Shown here piece by piece: positions 49,220-63,909 of a stretch of 64,000 nt of DNA (position 1 is the first letter of the stretch; every line of letters begins with the position of its first letter). The notes under the pieces are model-generated. The model made no database searches, was not told where the DNA came from, and saw only the letters and a program-made list of their open reading frames with translations. The stretch is from Xiphias gladius (taxonomy: Eukaryota; Chordata; Actinopteri; Istiophoriformes; Xiphiidae). The translations under genes were made by a program, and so were the position numbers. Location: assembly GCF_016859285.1 (NCBI RefSeq), contig NC_053420.1, positions 7,798,001 to 7,862,000 on the forward strand. Direction: 5' to 3'.

Positions 49220-52200
49220 TAAAGTTGGCCCATCTGTACCCAAGATATAATAAAACACAATGCTGAAATGGTATGTAAAAAATAAGATTATAAATAGAAG
49301 CCATAAAGGCGAGGAAATGGCAGCTAAAGATAAAAATATTGATGTCTACTAATTAAATCATAAGAAATAAGGCTTTCTTTTTGCAGCAAATTCTCAGTCT
49401 TTGCCCACCGGGAGACCTCGTTTGAACGACTAGGTCTGTGGACTAATAAATATTACTTATAATAATCATTTTTAGACCATCTTGAAGATACACAACAGTG
49501 GTACCCACAACTGTCTTTGTCATTTTACGTTTTTATGTTTTTTTCCAAAATTTTTTTAGTAGAGGGCTTGAGAAATCTCAAAAAGCACAGTTAAGTTTCG
49601 TTATATACAGAGTGGAATACAAACAGAGGTCTTGGATTTCAGCTATTACCAAGGAAACATTTTACCAAGTAGAATTGTAGGACAAAATCACAACAACTTG
49701 TTTTGCTTGGCAATATTTTTCCTCAGTTTGAATAAAAATATGTATACACACTAGATGCTCCATATTTTGGAAACACTAAATTAAGTTAGAAATTGACTCA
49801 TCAACTGAAATGGACTGTCTCGGGGCAACTGGCATGACAAACAAACAAACAAACATAACCTGTCAATGACTGTCACGAGTGACCTTTTGACCTTTGTTTC
49901 CCTTGGCTGGCTGAGATTTCCTGCCACACAGGTTTTCACAGCTATAACAAGCATCTGCATGAACCCGAAATTCTCCCAGTGCAAACACTCCTTATCCTTT
50001 CCTCCAGAAGCCTCAATTAGAGAAGATTTTTTTACCCAGAACATAAAGTTCAAAGTCTTGTGAGCATTTTAAAGTTTGAACGAATTCTGTAGCTGCACAT
50101 TTGTCAGCAAGCTTTGAAAACCGAGTGGGTTGAAATGTTCCTCTCATAGACTTCCATTATAAAATCATTATTTTCAAAAATGAATATAAAATTTCTGTTA
50201 TATGCTAAAAACACAAAAAGTAGGAGCAAAGTCTTCTGAACAAGCTGCACAGTTTGAATGATGTTCATAGCACAGTCTATGCCGGATTGGATATGCGGCA
50301 AAGTTTGAAGCTATAATTAACAAAATGAGCAAATGGGACAACAAAGTGTGTGTGCTGGACAGCTGATCATTTAAAAATTAGTTTAAAAATATTTTAAAAG
50401 CTTTGATGCCAGAACCCAAAAAAACGGGAACTACAAATAAAAGAAAGGCAATGAATCATTTTCTGAGCTTTTTCTCTTATTCTTTCTTTGTGCACTATCA
50501 TTTCTATCTCTCAGTCTTTGGTTCTCAGCCCCCAAACCCCCAGCTATTTTTCAACAGTAATCAGTGGTTAATCCCATTTTATAGCCAGATGGACAGATAG
50601 AAGGTCTGAGTTTCATAAGCATGGGATTACCTTCTGATTACTGTCTGGTTATCAACATGTTTCTTAACACATTCTTTATATTGGTTTTTTACTTTCCAAC
50701 ACACTCAGCGTAGACGAGTTGGATGAGATAAAGACAAAGAAACAACACTTTTTAGGATAAATAGAGACATTGAATTGATGAAGAATGTAAACTATAATCT
50801 TGCAGTGACCACAGAAAGGATATCTTCTTGGGCTGTAGGCTAAAGTACAAGCAGATGTCTGATAGAGCTCTTAGAGTTTACTCTACAGAAAACTGTATGT
50901 TTGCTTTCATTGATGGATCAAGTCAGCTGAAGGGAGGAATGTATGTGTAATGATTGACCACCAAGGTTTGTTTGGGAATAAGTGGATCCCAACAGTCACT
51001 TACTACCACATATGAAAGAGTCTTCTGTTTCATCAGAAATTCAAGCAGCCATTCATATGCTGACATCTTGAAAAAGCAAATAGGAGCTAGCTGTTCTAAC
51101 AAAGAGTAACTGGACCGACTGTTAATTGCCATGGAACGAGGCAAAGGCCCCCAATATTGTGTTTTAATTGGGGGCATTATCAACAGTGGCAGCCTGTGGG
51201 AGAAGGGATTTGGGTTCACCAATCAGGTTAATTGGATATTAACTGTACTTGGCGAGTTATTCTCTTCTGTGATCATCAGATGAATACGGCAGTTATGGGA
51301 CACCAGCCAAAGTAAAATACTCCGCTTCATTTAGAATTTCTATTCTGAAAACAGTATGGATTTAAAAAAGTTATCAATTTTTACATTTTGCCTTTTGATA
51401 TGGTTTTTGTTATTTGCATTCTACTGTACCAATGTTGTATGCAGCAGAACGGTAATCATCTTGTTCAATTTGGATAATTTATTGGTGATGTGATGTGAAC
51501 TCCTTCATAGTGGGAAATCCTTCCTCCCGCGTCTGTGATAGTAAATGTTCCCTGACCTCAGATACAGAACCTGATGTGAACTCTAACAAGTCTCATTAGT
51601 TTTCTATCTGTCCCGGTTAATCTATTGCAGTGACTCCTTTCGGGCTTAAAAAGCTCATTAAAGGTTAACTTGGTGTCCTCTCTCCCACACTGGGATTTTC
51701 AAGGTAACAAGAGGGAAATAGTGCTATGTTCACTATGTGGATTAGCTTATGCATGCAGCTGTGGAATACAGTCAAGACACTGGGTGGGGGAGGTGAGGAA
51801 GGACTAAAAGGAGAGGGCAGAGGGGATATAATTGGAACCAGGAGACTACCAAAGAGATCAGCTCTGCTTCATTTCAAAGCTCTTTTCTCAGGGAATGTAA
51901 GAGGAAAGAAAGCCGGTGCAGAGGTGAAGCATGCAATCAAATGATCCAATTTGAAAAAAGAGTTGAAGCAGTTTTAGAAATAAATCATGAACCAAAATTG
52001 ACTCTTCAGTGTTATCAAGATAATCAAGCCCATCAAAATGGTCTTATTCTAACAACCACAGACTTAAAGTTTTAGTTTATATTGTTTGTTGTCATCAGTT
52101 AAACACCTTGTAGCCTCACTGAGGAGAGTCGGTTTGTCAGTTCAAATCATGTTGGTGAATGTTTAAGGAGTAGGATGTGCTCTTTTTGACTCCTTGTATT

Positions 52201-55200
52201 GTGTGCATAATCCAGATCTCTGATTTTGGATTGAACACTAATTCATTTTCTGAGTCCAGCTAAAGATGGCACATAACAGACAATGAAAATGTCATAAATG
52301 CACAGCTGCTCATCAGGAAAATCTAGTGTCATCAGTTAAGACTTTAATCAAAACTTTTCCAGCATCTTGACATGAAATTCAGCTCAAAATATCAGAAGAG
52401 GAGAGGTTGGATCAAATGAGTGTTAGCTCCTCCAAGACTTCTTTCAGAGATTTTTTTTTTTTTGGATTACACATCAATAAACTTCATTAAGACTCTGGTG
52501 GCCTTTTTACAGCTTCGGTATTCCCATACATCCAGTTTATTACTGCATCTATTCCTTGTGTCTTTTTTTTCATTTCCTTTTTATATGTATATTTCTCTTT
52601 TTTATGTTCATCTTTTCCTGCAGGAAATGTTTAAAAAAAACTATGTTTTTTTTTTAAATATAGAAAAATGAAATTTCTCTCATTAGACCTGAATGAGAGT
52701 TGTATCCTACTGCTCAATGCTGTACAACAAACTGCCCCCTTGGTATAGTGAAGATTAACTGTACTATAATCAAACGGCTAAGTCACCCCCTCTCTCACTC
52801 TAACTGTCTTTCTCTCACCCTACCTCCCTTTTCTCTTCCAGCCTTAACATCGCTGCGCAGCCTCATCTGCCTTTCTAGAATACACTGGGAGGTCTTGGTT
52901 GTCTAACCAAGAGTGCTGAAATAGTGGTGACCTTATACTGGCTGCCGGAGTCTCCTCGGGAGTATTTAGTCAGTCCTCTGTCCAGTACCTTGCGCAGAAA
53001 TAGCTTTTAAAGTAAATATTAGCCTCTCAAGGATATTTGATAGAGGCATTATTGCATTTTCTCATATTCCTTTGGAAAAATAAATAAGATCTATTACAAC
53101 ATATATAACACACACTTCAAGAAACAGATGGAACTTGCTGCACTTCAAAATCAACTGATTTGTCTTGGTCCATCAGAATAACCGCTCATTGTTTAGCCTT
53201 GAATCTTGAGTTCATTAAAAATTATCCGTGAATTTCCTGGTGGTCTTATGGGGCCTATCTCTGTAGCCCCCAGAAAGACAAAAGACAGGGAAACACACAG
53301 TTGAAACACACTTAGAGAAATTCATATTCTCCCAGTACCACTCATCCTTATGACAGAGATTTTGGTTTGACCGTCAAAAACACCCATCTACAATTTTACT
53401 TTATTATCTGAAAAATTGGGTTGGCATCAGAGATATTGCCCAAGACTTAAATTTAAAAAAATCAAACAGAACTTTTTTGGTCATGATTGGAGATGTCTTC
53501 TTTTCGGTGAATCCTTTCTTTTTCTTATCTATTATCCGGAAACACATATTCCCAGTACGGTCGGACTTCCATTAACCCCCTCGCATCAAATATAAATCCA
53601 TCTTAACTGCTATTTAAAGTGTAAAGTTAGGCAACTAACAGTAAGGTTAATGAAAAACAATAATGATTTTTAGTAAGAGACAGAATGGAAACCCCACTTT
53701 CCACTGTCAAAGCTACACATTTTGTACAGCCAACCATCCACCCAGGCCTCGTTGTTTGGCCATATAATTTTTGAGCTGCCTCGACCTTTGCTTTGTAGAA
53801 TTATTTTCCAACAACTATTAGAACTTTTTGCTTATCGGAATCATTCGAAAAGAATTTGGATGAACAACCAAGAATATTACTCTTCTGGTGAAAGCACCTC
53901 GCATCACCACATATGCTATCCATTTTATCACTGGAAAAAGTTTTCGAGGCCAACCAACAGATTTCCTTAGTCAGTTAAAGGTTAGGGTAGTTGAGAGAGG
54001 ACCAGAAGGTATTTACTTCTGTGGAAATAGAAGATTAATTAATTAATTAAGACGTGAATGCAGCAACAGCATCAGGCCTTTTCTCAGATCGAAAAAAATT
54101 CTGTTAAATGTTGGATGTAACTAATTAGCAGAAGCAGATAAGTGAGGCTGAAGGAAAGGAATACAAGTATTCTCGTGATTGTGTCCACTCCTGACAACGG
54201 GTTATGTTAACATTGTATTAGTCACCTCCAGTGAAATGATTGGGGTGAGCAGTGCAAGCCTCCTAAAGCTTTCCAAATAAACTTCAGTTTACATGAATCA
54301 TTTCAAATGCCAAAAGGAAAAACAGAACAGAAAAAACAAAACTGAACACAAAAATTACTTATCTGGATTAACAATTGTGGCTTACGTCAAAGGAATCTTC
54401 TTTTGGGATAACTTGATGGCTAACCAAACAACCTGCCTAAGGTTGTTTTGGAACCAACAGTAGCAACATATGCATGGAGCAAGTTGGTACCCAGCTCAAC
54501 TTTTGTTGCTGCAGTATCATTGCCAATGTGCTGTGTTGGTCAATCAAATAATGCAGATTTGTGGTGGCTTCCTTTCTAATTTAAATGCTATTTCTGATGT
54601 TAATTTCGCAGTGCCTATGATGTAAGATTAAACTGTTGCTGCTGTGATAATTTTCCAGAGTTGTAAAAATACTACTGTTTTAGAGCAGGGCTGATTTTAG
54701 CCTGAATCCCTGCATGTCAAGAGATTATTTGAGCCTGCAAGTTTCCAAACTGCAATAATAAAATGACAAGTTACAGTACACAGTATGCAGTTGTCATTTA
54801 CTGCCACCACACAAATTTTCCCAAATACCAGTACATGTCGCCTAACTCCATCTGGTACAGTATTGTGTATATACAGAAGGTTTGAAAGAGACAACCGCCA
54901 GTCAGATCAAAATCCAACACACACCTGTTCTCATGCATCAAGGAAATTGTATATGCATGTAAAAGACAGTAATCTGGGATTCCGTCGATCAGCTCTCTCT
55001 GAAGCTGCTCCATTGTGAAGTGAATAGGAGACTGACTTTGCGCACCCAGTGACAGTACAATAAGAGACAGCAAAGCAGAAAGTAAAAAGAGTTATCTTAT
55101 CAATGGCTCACAGTTGGTGAATGCAGCTGGTGAAATTGGCTGACATCCAGAGGGAAGAATCCCAGCCAGAAGTCACTCTTAAAATTTATGGAATTGAAAT

Positions 55201-58200
55201 CCACTGCATAATCACTCAAACGGCAGCTCCCTTGATATATTTGCTTAACTAAGCAAGCCAAAGAGTTTTGGCTTTGTTTCACAAAATGCAAGAACGGCAA
55301 CTGGCTGCCAACCTAAAACACTCATGTATGTCCCTAATTTTTTAACAGTAGTCATAATGGGTGATGTCACTACTTTGACAGGGTTCAAACTGTTGTTTGT
55401 TGTGTGTTGAGGTAATTGGAGATAATTGGGGATCTTTTGTGTGAAGTTAAAAGCTTGGTTTCATGTGTGTCTAATTAGTACGTAAATTTGCTGGGCACAT
55501 TCGTCCCTGACTTTATTGGGAATTTTTCCTTCCATAAATTTAAACCACTACGGCTGGTCTCACTCTCAAGATCATTCATTTCCAACAGTCTTCAGTTCCT
55601 GCGTTTTTTGGGCGGATTTCCAGCTATTATATTAATGACTGCGAGGTTGTCTGTGAGAAGAATTTGAGAACCAAAATGAAAATATGTGCAAAAGTCAGGG
55701 CGGAGTCCTGATTCTTTCTGCCCTCATTAGCTGCAAAGGGATTAGCCCTCATGCTGGCTGCCCTCAGAGGGGTGATGGGAGCAGGGGGGTGTAGAGAAAG
55801 GCGATTAGGACATGTTCACCTCTTCCCAGTTAGAAATGATAAGAGACTATGAGATTATGAACAGGTTCAGAAATGTGCAGAGGGAATGACAAAAGTACTC
55901 AACACAGCATCTAAAGAATTAGCAAGTTTAGTAGCTAGAGGTAACCTTGGTAAAAATCCTTATGAATATAGTAAATATTAAACTTCCTTCTTGACATTTA
56001 ACTAAGTATTTTGCATAGTGGATCCTGTTGTGGATCATTGCTTGTTTTATTAAATGCACTCAACTGAACTAGATCACCCAAGGGAAGGGGGTCAACAGCT
56101 CCATTTTTGCCCAGAGAATGATCTCTGCTTTGAAAAGGGGAGAATTAGTATCTTCTTGCAGCCTCACTGCTCCTTTTATACAGCAGCCCCGTAGCTGTCA
56201 GCCTTGCCTTGCTTTCTTAGTTTAATCTGTGTGAGGCTCTAAAACACAACACACTCCTTTTCTATTCATTTTTTTCAATTATTCAACCATGCCCACAGTA
56301 AATCAAAGTGGCAGAGATCATGACACAGATTGAAGAGAGGGTCCCTGATAAAGAGATGGATTGATTGATTGATATAAAACATCATCACTCAAAGTAAAAG
56401 TGGCCAAACCAACGGGAGAGAGATAAATTTAGCACAGAGGGGATGAAATGGAAAGCATCAAGCTGTCACAGCATGCTGCGCGGAGAGATTGAGGTGATGC
56501 GTATGATGAACGACTTGATATCAGTAGTGTCAGGGCGAGTGACGCTTTGATGACACAGTCAGAACTTTTCGGGGTCGACCAAGATCTATATCTACAGCAG
56601 AACAGTTACAGTTCTTTCCATTACATCCAGGCAGTGAAATATCTGACTGAGACCGATGATCAACTGACAAGGAGGATCTTGTACATAAAAGAGTATATCT
56701 ATTTGTCCCGGCTCTTCATTGAAGCTATATTTATACCCACTTATACCCATTTCCTCGAAAATTGTAGACACACATAATTGTTATCTTCGCAAACTTTGGG
56801 ATCTCGCCTAGAATTAAAAAGTTTGGTGGTTTTGAAAAATGTTTGGCTATGCAGCATGAGTTTGTAAAGACTGGCCCACCATTAAGGGTTAAAAGGCCAT
56901 AGCACTGTGTTGTCATATTTTACCTCTGTAACTACAAATTAGCTATATTTTACAGGTTTTCTAACCCTTTTCAAATGCAGAATATACAGCCATAGATTTT
57001 TGGATGTATTTCTACCACCTTTCCAGAAAGCTATTGGTTGACATTAATTTCTTTATGGAGTATGGAATTTGAAGCTTGTTTTGTGTAATGCTTTACAGTG
57101 AACATCAGCTCTGCCAATGTGACATGTTAACAAGTTACAATACAACAACCTTATACGTAACCAACACCTCCCAGCCTCCAATTACTCACAAAGCTCATAA
57201 GCCAAAAAAGTTTTCTAGCTCCCAGGTTTGCTTCCGTGTTGTTGCTGCCCACTGCGCATACTGTATGCATGATTCTCGCACTGGCCTCGACGGCGTGTAC
57301 CTGTTAAGATCATTGACTTCATGGATGACGTCAGGTAAATAAAATACCTTTTCTTGAATCTGGTAAGGTTTTCCAAATATATAACCTTTATGATTTAAAA
57401 ATTTATAATACAAAGTGTAATAATTGACCTTGTTTGCACTTGGAGGTGTCCTGTCAACAGTTTACAGCTGTCTCTTTTGTAATAGAGGTCTATGGGGAAA
57501 ATGCTTTTTGGGACTTTTTCATATACTGTGAGTGGCCACTTGGTACAGGCTGATTGGTGGCACTGTATCCAGCTCTATTAATACATCAATGATGTAGCTA
57601 GGGAATTATATAGAAAGATTATATTCCCATTCTTTGTTCCGGCTTCTATGCTCTGAATGTTCATTGTTTCTGTAACTGGGGTAAACAGCCATTAATTGGC
57701 AAAACACCTGATATATAAAAATAAATGAACAAATCAGGGACGTTGGCATGTTTCAGACATCTTAAACAGAGCTAATGAAAGCTTGGAATGGTAGATAAAT
57801 TACTGATTTTTAAAACAAAGTAGAATGGTTTGAAAAAGGTTGACTTGAGAAGTGAAGTAGACATGAATTGTAGTCAATGGGCTAAATTTTGCAAAGCCAC
57901 TGGTTTTATCCTTTAAGGGGTTGACAGTTAAATTTACTACTGTACAGTAATAGTGGACTTGAACTGGAGAATTGTGTACATAAAAATCAAGATCCCATAT
58001 ATAACCAAAGGCTTGGGTCAAAATTACAGTGTTTCTGGTATGCAACCTTATACGGAACAAGGCTTTGTGATATGAACTCCCCAGAGACTATGGCTTGCAA
58101 GAGAAAATTGTACGTCTGGTGAGGCCACCACAAGCATCTCTATAGACCTGACTCGATTCCAGCTGCCACGAGTGAAAGAGGACTGCGCCAGTCATGGCTT

Positions 58201-59355
58201 ATCAACTTAACTTCTTGCCTTGTCGTTGATGGATTTCATAACAAAGCTCTTACAAGGCAACCACCTTTAAGTGTCAAGCAACACACAAAGGCCTTCTCCT
58301 GGTTTCATCACCCTTGTCATCATTTTACGAAATAAAAGGTTCATTATTCTGGAAATCCAAGAAGCACATACATGGTGAGGCATGTACAAATATATTTGAG
58401 AGTGAGATGAAGTTGGGGATTGAAAGCCCACTTGAATATTCATGCTATACAATCTGATACCCATCGTTATCTTTCGCTAAATATAGAATACAAAAGATTA
58501 AAACAGGATTAAAGGACAACAATTTGTAGCTGCCGAGAGGCATAGAAGATTTGTAATCTGCAAAGCAAGTTTACATAAAAGCATGAAGTGTCCCCCGAGG
58601 CCTTCAGTAGATTCCACACAGCCATTATGTGTGCTGATATTGAGAATGTACTAGTACCCACATGAGGACTTGATCTCATACACGTTTAAGCTAAACCACC
58701 ACTTTTCATGCTTCAGCCAACATGAGTCCTCTGTTTTCCCAGTGAGCACGTGATTTCAAGGAATGAGTGGCTTCAGTCCATTCACATTCCATGCAAGCCA
58801 CAACAGAGCAGATGGAAAAGTACAACATACAACATATGTGACCCCCTAAAGAAAAGGATGTTCACTAACACAAGTTTAAGGCATTAATGTTGCATCAAAA
58901 CTGACAAGATTATCACAAAACAAACACATTGTCTTTATTGGTTAAGAGATTTTACAACTTCTGTTGTTGGACACAACAATGTTAGGTGGGCTTTTTCAGT
59001 GCTTTTTGCAATTATGCACAAGGTGTATTACAAGAAATCCATCATATTTTTTACTTTTGTTAATTATACATTCACTTGCCTCTGGTTTTGGCATAAAATT
59101 TGTCCTTCGAAATGTGTTGTAAACACACCATAATTACATGAGAGATCTTTTGCTTATGAGGTAGATTCTGTTAACTGCACATTTAAAATATGAAACATAT
59201 TCAAACGTTTAAAAAGCCAATCTATCAATTCAAACCCAAAGGGTTTACATTAAACAAAGATGTTTAACAGGTCCTAAATTCCTTAATAAAACCTACTGAA
59301 TAGACAATTCATAATTGAGATCTCTGATTTTGTGGCAATCTCTGCAACACCATTT

Positions 59356-59361
59356 TTTATT
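59356..59361 (-). terminator. Candidate alpl polyadenylation signal
   Basis: TTTATT on the plus strand (AATAAA on the minus strand), about 245 bases after the alpl stop codon. Other AATAAA sites lie further downstream, so the choice is tentative. Confidence 0.35.
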
Positions 59362-59603
59362 TCAGTGCATCAGGGGTGATTGATTATTTTGTAATGCTTT
59401 ACATGTTTGTCTAAATAAAACTGATATACTTATGCTTTTGACCATTAATTATGAAAACATGAAAGTGCGTTAAAAGTGGTCCCATGATCAAAATAGTCAA
59501 GAGTGAAATTAGAAAATTTAAAATACAACAAAAAAAAAAAAAAACAATTGTTTGATGACTAGTTAAAAAGGATATTAACAGGATTAGGACTGTCCGGGGC
59601 AGG

Positions 59604-62600
59604 TCAGCAGAGAAGTCGGGTGACTGTGAGAAGGGCTGTGATGCTAGAGAGGACGGGGTGTAAACCAGCAGCCCCGCTGCGTGACATACAGTGTTCCCTG
59701 TTCTGGCCGATGCAGGCTGCATATGCCATTACGTGGGGGATGTAGTTCTGCTCATGGACCCCATGAAGCAGGTGAGCCAGTGGACCTTTCGCAAACACGG
59801 CAACATCCTCTCCTCCATGAGTCTCCATGCTCAGAGGTACAGCTGCCTGGGCCTGGTAGTTATTTTCCTCTGAAAGGAAGAAGCACAGAGAAAAGATTGT
59901 TATACAATGCTTTTATTGAGTAAAACTGAAATGTAAACAAAACCTTTGTTTAAAAGAAAACTTCGTCAGGCACCTTTAATCTTAGTTGTGCAATTCAAAG
60001 AGTTATAAGTCATTTTGTGATATCTTACTGGAATTTGCTGTGGTAGTGTTCCCTTAGTTGTTCCAAGAAAACCTATTTTATATGTCAAAGTCGAGCAGCA
60101 CCCCATTATTCAGTCATGCTCTTTACCAAAACTATGATGGTGTTTATTGCAAGTACCTCAAGTGGAAAAATTAATATTGTCTCCTTTTCTGTCGTCCTTG
60201 TATATCTAAAATTGCTTTGATGTCATAATATCTACCTATGTGAGGTTATTTTGGGGAATAATACAACACACCATTAACAGCAAAGTGGTTGTACCTGCAT
60301 TTTTTAGAAAGTTAAGAGATTTGGTTGGATTTTCCCTTTAAATATGGTTCCGTTCCTAATAAAACATACAGCCACCTGGTGGCTACACGATTTTACTTAC
60401 TGTAGTCAATAGCCGACACGTTCTCCCTCACACCGTTGACAATTTTGTAACCTGGTCCGTTCCCATATAAAATGGAGGTGAAGGGCTTCTGATCGATATC
60501 ACTCAACATGGGGGCCAGACCTGTGGATGGAGACAGAGCATTAGGCATTTTTACTACTATTATTAGGAATTAGTACTAGTCATATGGCACAACAAAAATA
60601 AATTGTACTGATGTGCATCATAGTCCTTACATACCAAATATTGTGCTTCCTCTCATTGTGTAGCCTCCGAAGTTGAACATATGAGAATGGTCAGCAGTAA
60701 CTATGGTCAGTGTGTCATGGATGCTCGTCATGAGATCTGCAAGGCCGATGGCCCGGTCCATTTCCACAGCTTCATGTAGAGCTTGCTTGGCCTTGCCCTC
60801 ATGGTGTCCATGGTCAATACGTCCCCCTGCAAGAGGAGAAAACGCTTAAGGCCGGTTCATGCTTTAAACTAAGTAGTTTGTATGACATGTCATTTGACCA
60901 TGTCTGAAGCTGTTCAGCCAAGAGAGGCATGGCGCAATAATCGTTCAAATGGGTCTGGCAGTGCACGCTTTCAGGCAGTCTGAAAGTGTGCTAAAGCAGT
61001 AGACAGCTTGATAGCGAGGTTCGAACCCCTGCATACGTTCTCACATCCACAAAGCAGGCCAATCGCTGCATGAATTGTCAGATGCAGCCCCCAGTATTCC
61101 CCCATCAAAAATGCGTAGGAGCTGGGATTTCAGACATGGTTCAATGACCTAACAAGCACTCCGTTAGAAACATAGAGACCGCCTTATTCTCGCTAAGTCT
61201 GGCTGAACAATTGCTGTTACACTTGCAGGTGTTTTCCAAATAAATATGGTTATCAACACCTAAATTTCTGTTCCTACTATATCTAATATCATGCTGAGAC
61301 TTTCTGCTGACACTGACAGACATATTTTTCAGTTTTTGTTTCAGCACCCATGATAAGACCAGAAAAATACCAAATGTTGTTGGAATGGCTTGTGTTTGGT
61401 TTTCTCCTACATAGGCTGCCTAGAGTACACAGCAACAGATATAAAAATTCACATGTTGACGGGCATTGTGGCTGGTGTGATCCCATCGCAAGGTGGTCTC
61501 TATTTCCAATTGTATTTTATTAACTGCTGCACAAAATGTGTCCCTTGAAGGAACAATTAAGTGAAGGGAACTTGGTAGCAAAGTAAAAGACTTTGAAAAA
61601 AAGGTTACTTTTGAGCCAACAGTAAAAACGGATGTTTTATCTAAACTAAGTGCCACTCAGTGAATCGTTAGAATGTTTTCTAATGACTTCCAATGGTATG
61701 TAAAAGGACCTGAGGTGTTATATGATTTTAATACAATCTGGTGTTATGTTTTGGCTGGCTGCAGGGCAGTCCGGCTAACCACAGGCAACCCTGCTGTTTC
61801 TACCAACTGTCACTCATATGTTTATGCTGTTATGGTGTCTACACATCATCAGACGTGTTAAGTACTGTAACAGTTATTACAACCATCAGAGTTTATCAGC
61901 TTCATGTAAACTTCTCCGTTATCAAAGCTACATTGGTTCAGGGGACTTGTTAACCATGTCAAATTTTTACAGAACTGTGACTAGGTCCTAAGACTGCTAA
62001 AGTGATTTTTATGTAAAAAGAAAAATATTAAGGGTCCTTTTCAAACATGATACCAACATGTAAAACTGGCAGCAGTTAGCGATAACAGTGCATATTTTAA
62101 AAGGGGCATATGTTCACAAAGTTGTCGACCACTTTATTATCTCTAGTAAAATGAAATTTTCATGTGCAATATTTTGGGTAAATTAAGACATGATCCTATT
62201 CAACATGAAAAAAAACGGTGAACCTATCAAACCTAACAAAATGTACCTAACCTAACAAATTGATGGTGGTGTCTCTAATTTTCATGCTCCCCAACATTGA
62301 TACTAAACCACAAACTGAGTCATGTTTTCCTCTTTATTGTCAGTCAGCAGATGTCATTGATTAATTCAATTTCTTTTTGTGGAAGACATAATCAGACCTG
62401 TGTAAGAGAACAAGAGTAGGCATACCTAGTTGTGCTGGACCCCGAATGCAGTCAGTTGATAAGCTACACCAACACAGTACTTTAAGCATGCTTTCCCTGT
62501 GTCTCCAGTCTTCCCTCTGTTTCTTACAGTAGAGAAACAGAGGGAAATCTGGTAAAGGCAGCAAAGTGAAAAGAACACCTGCTAATGCCTGTAAAGCTCA

Positions 62601-63909
62601 CTAATTAATATGCTTTATCTTGTTTGTGTAATCTGTTGAGCTATTCCTTTACATAATTCTGATGAGAGCAACAGGCAGCACCTTTTATCAGAAGGCCACC
62701 AATCCAAATCATTAAACACAACACACTGTGTGATTTTATCTCCCGACTGTTAACCCCAACTGGCCCAGACTCTGTTCAACTTGGTCCAAATAATCCTGTC
62801 TCCCAAGCCCCCCCTTCGTGCCTTGGCAGATATTTACTGTGATAGTTTAGATATTTACTGTGATAGATAGATTGTCTAGATAGATTGGCTTCAACAAAAC
62901 CTATGGCCTCACTACCCTCCAAACAGAGTGCTTGTCCTTTGCCAAAGTGCCAAAGTAAGCCACTGCTCTCCAGCTCTCTTTTTTCTTTTATCACACAACT
63001 ATTTCTGTCACTTTTCATGTGTACAACAAAGACCAACTCCATGAATGCCTTTTAAGACGAGACTATCTTTAAATGTGTAGAGTTATACCCACTTGTAGGA
63101 TTTGTTTAAGTCAAGACTACGGAGACATGCTGAAAACATAGGGTTCTTGGAGAGAAATCGAGGTGTGAAGCATACTGGACCAACTCAGCAGACAAGCCTG
63201 ACAGATCTGAATCCAAAACAAAAGAATACTGTCCAATTTCACCATTATAGAGGTACAAATTCACCTTCTACAAGCAGGTAAAATCCACTGGGGTTCTTCC
63301 TCAGGATCTTGATGGCCACCTCCACCATCTCTGTCAGTGAAGGATCAGTCTCAGTGTTCCTCTCCAAGTCATATGTCAGGTCCCCAGGTTCAAAGAGACC
63401 TGGAATAAGGGAAGGCACGGTTCAAGGAGAAACAGGATAATACACACAGAAAATAAGCCTACAGCAAATGCATACACACATAGTATGGCTCTTCATTTAC
63501 ACTTCAATGAGAGTTGCATAATGACACTGAGACTGGAAACTCACCCAATAAGTAATCCACGTTGTTAGGGTTCAGTGATAAGAGCTGCTTCTTGTTCCAT
63601 ACATAATGGCCTTTCTGCACAGTTAAAAAATAAAAGACACAAATGCAAAGCTTAGTGTGACTGGTAACACTGCAGTCACTTTGAACTCCTAAATATGCAA
63701 ATGTAATTGGGAAGATAAAAGAGGGACCAGGGAGAAGTATAACGAGAGGGAAGAGGAGGAGAAATTTACTTTAGCCCTCATTCTGGAAGACCACTCCTCC
63801 ACCAGGTTTCTCCCGTCTTTCCGTGTGCCGTTGTGCTTCGCCATGCCAGGGTACTCAATATCTGACTTGTTTTTGGGAACATGTACTTTCTCCCTCCACC
63901 CATAATCAC
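59604..63909 (-). CDS. alpl: Alkaline phosphatase, tissue-nonspecific type, 3' half (six exons), with a frameshift
   Basis: Exons in gene order: 63909-63770, 63614-63545, 63399-63265, 60826-60635, 60520-60401 and 59869-59604. Their lengths 70, 135, 192 and 120 match the corresponding human ALPL exons, by memory. The enzyme is a GPI-anchored zinc/magnesium phosphomonoesterase active in mineralisation. Metal-ligand motifs are intact: [20 protein letters not shown] and [40 protein letters not shown] and [10 protein letters not shown] fit ALPL better than intestinal ALPI, which has a different crown and C-terminus. The tail ends in a hydrophobic GPI signal. The most 5' exon in the window encodes [13 protein letters not shown], but then has five A where six are needed (63,870-63,874), so the frame shifts. 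All later exons are intact, so an assembly error or rare allele is likelier than an old pseudogene. The N-terminal half, with the catalytic Ser, lies beyond 64,000. Confidence 0.93.
59870..60400. other. alpl intron
   Basis: 531 bases between the last two exons, with donor ACA|GTAAGT and acceptor TTTCAG on the minus strand. Nothing else seen. Confidence 0.8.
60827..63264. other. alpl intron
   Basis: The largest alpl intron here, about 2.4 kb. It holds a fragment of the TTAGCTTAG-type repeat at about 62,570-62,655. The short ORFs are not protein-like and no exon was missed, because the flanking exons join in phase. Confidence 0.7.

Larger units (their letters stand above)
44386..59603. other. 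15 kb gene desert before alpl
   Basis: I see no coding exon on either strand. Contents: a repeat at about 44,640-45,010 shared with 43.0-43.3 kb; a long foldback element at 45,373-45,712; an 'AGGGCTGCAA'-family relic from about 48,310; and a poly-T tract at 49,193-49,219. The rest is AT-rich unassigned DNA with only short, non-family ORFs. The alpl 3' UTR lies at its right end. Confidence 0.6.

Noticed and set aside
53722-53970. 82-codon plus-strand ORF with a few aromatic and basic clusters
   Set aside because: No family resemblance, no splice or promoter context, and AT-rich composition like its surroundings.
59681-59923. Plus-strand ORFs of 60-80 codons
   Set aside because: Antisense of the last alpl exon, which has a clear family match on the minus strand.
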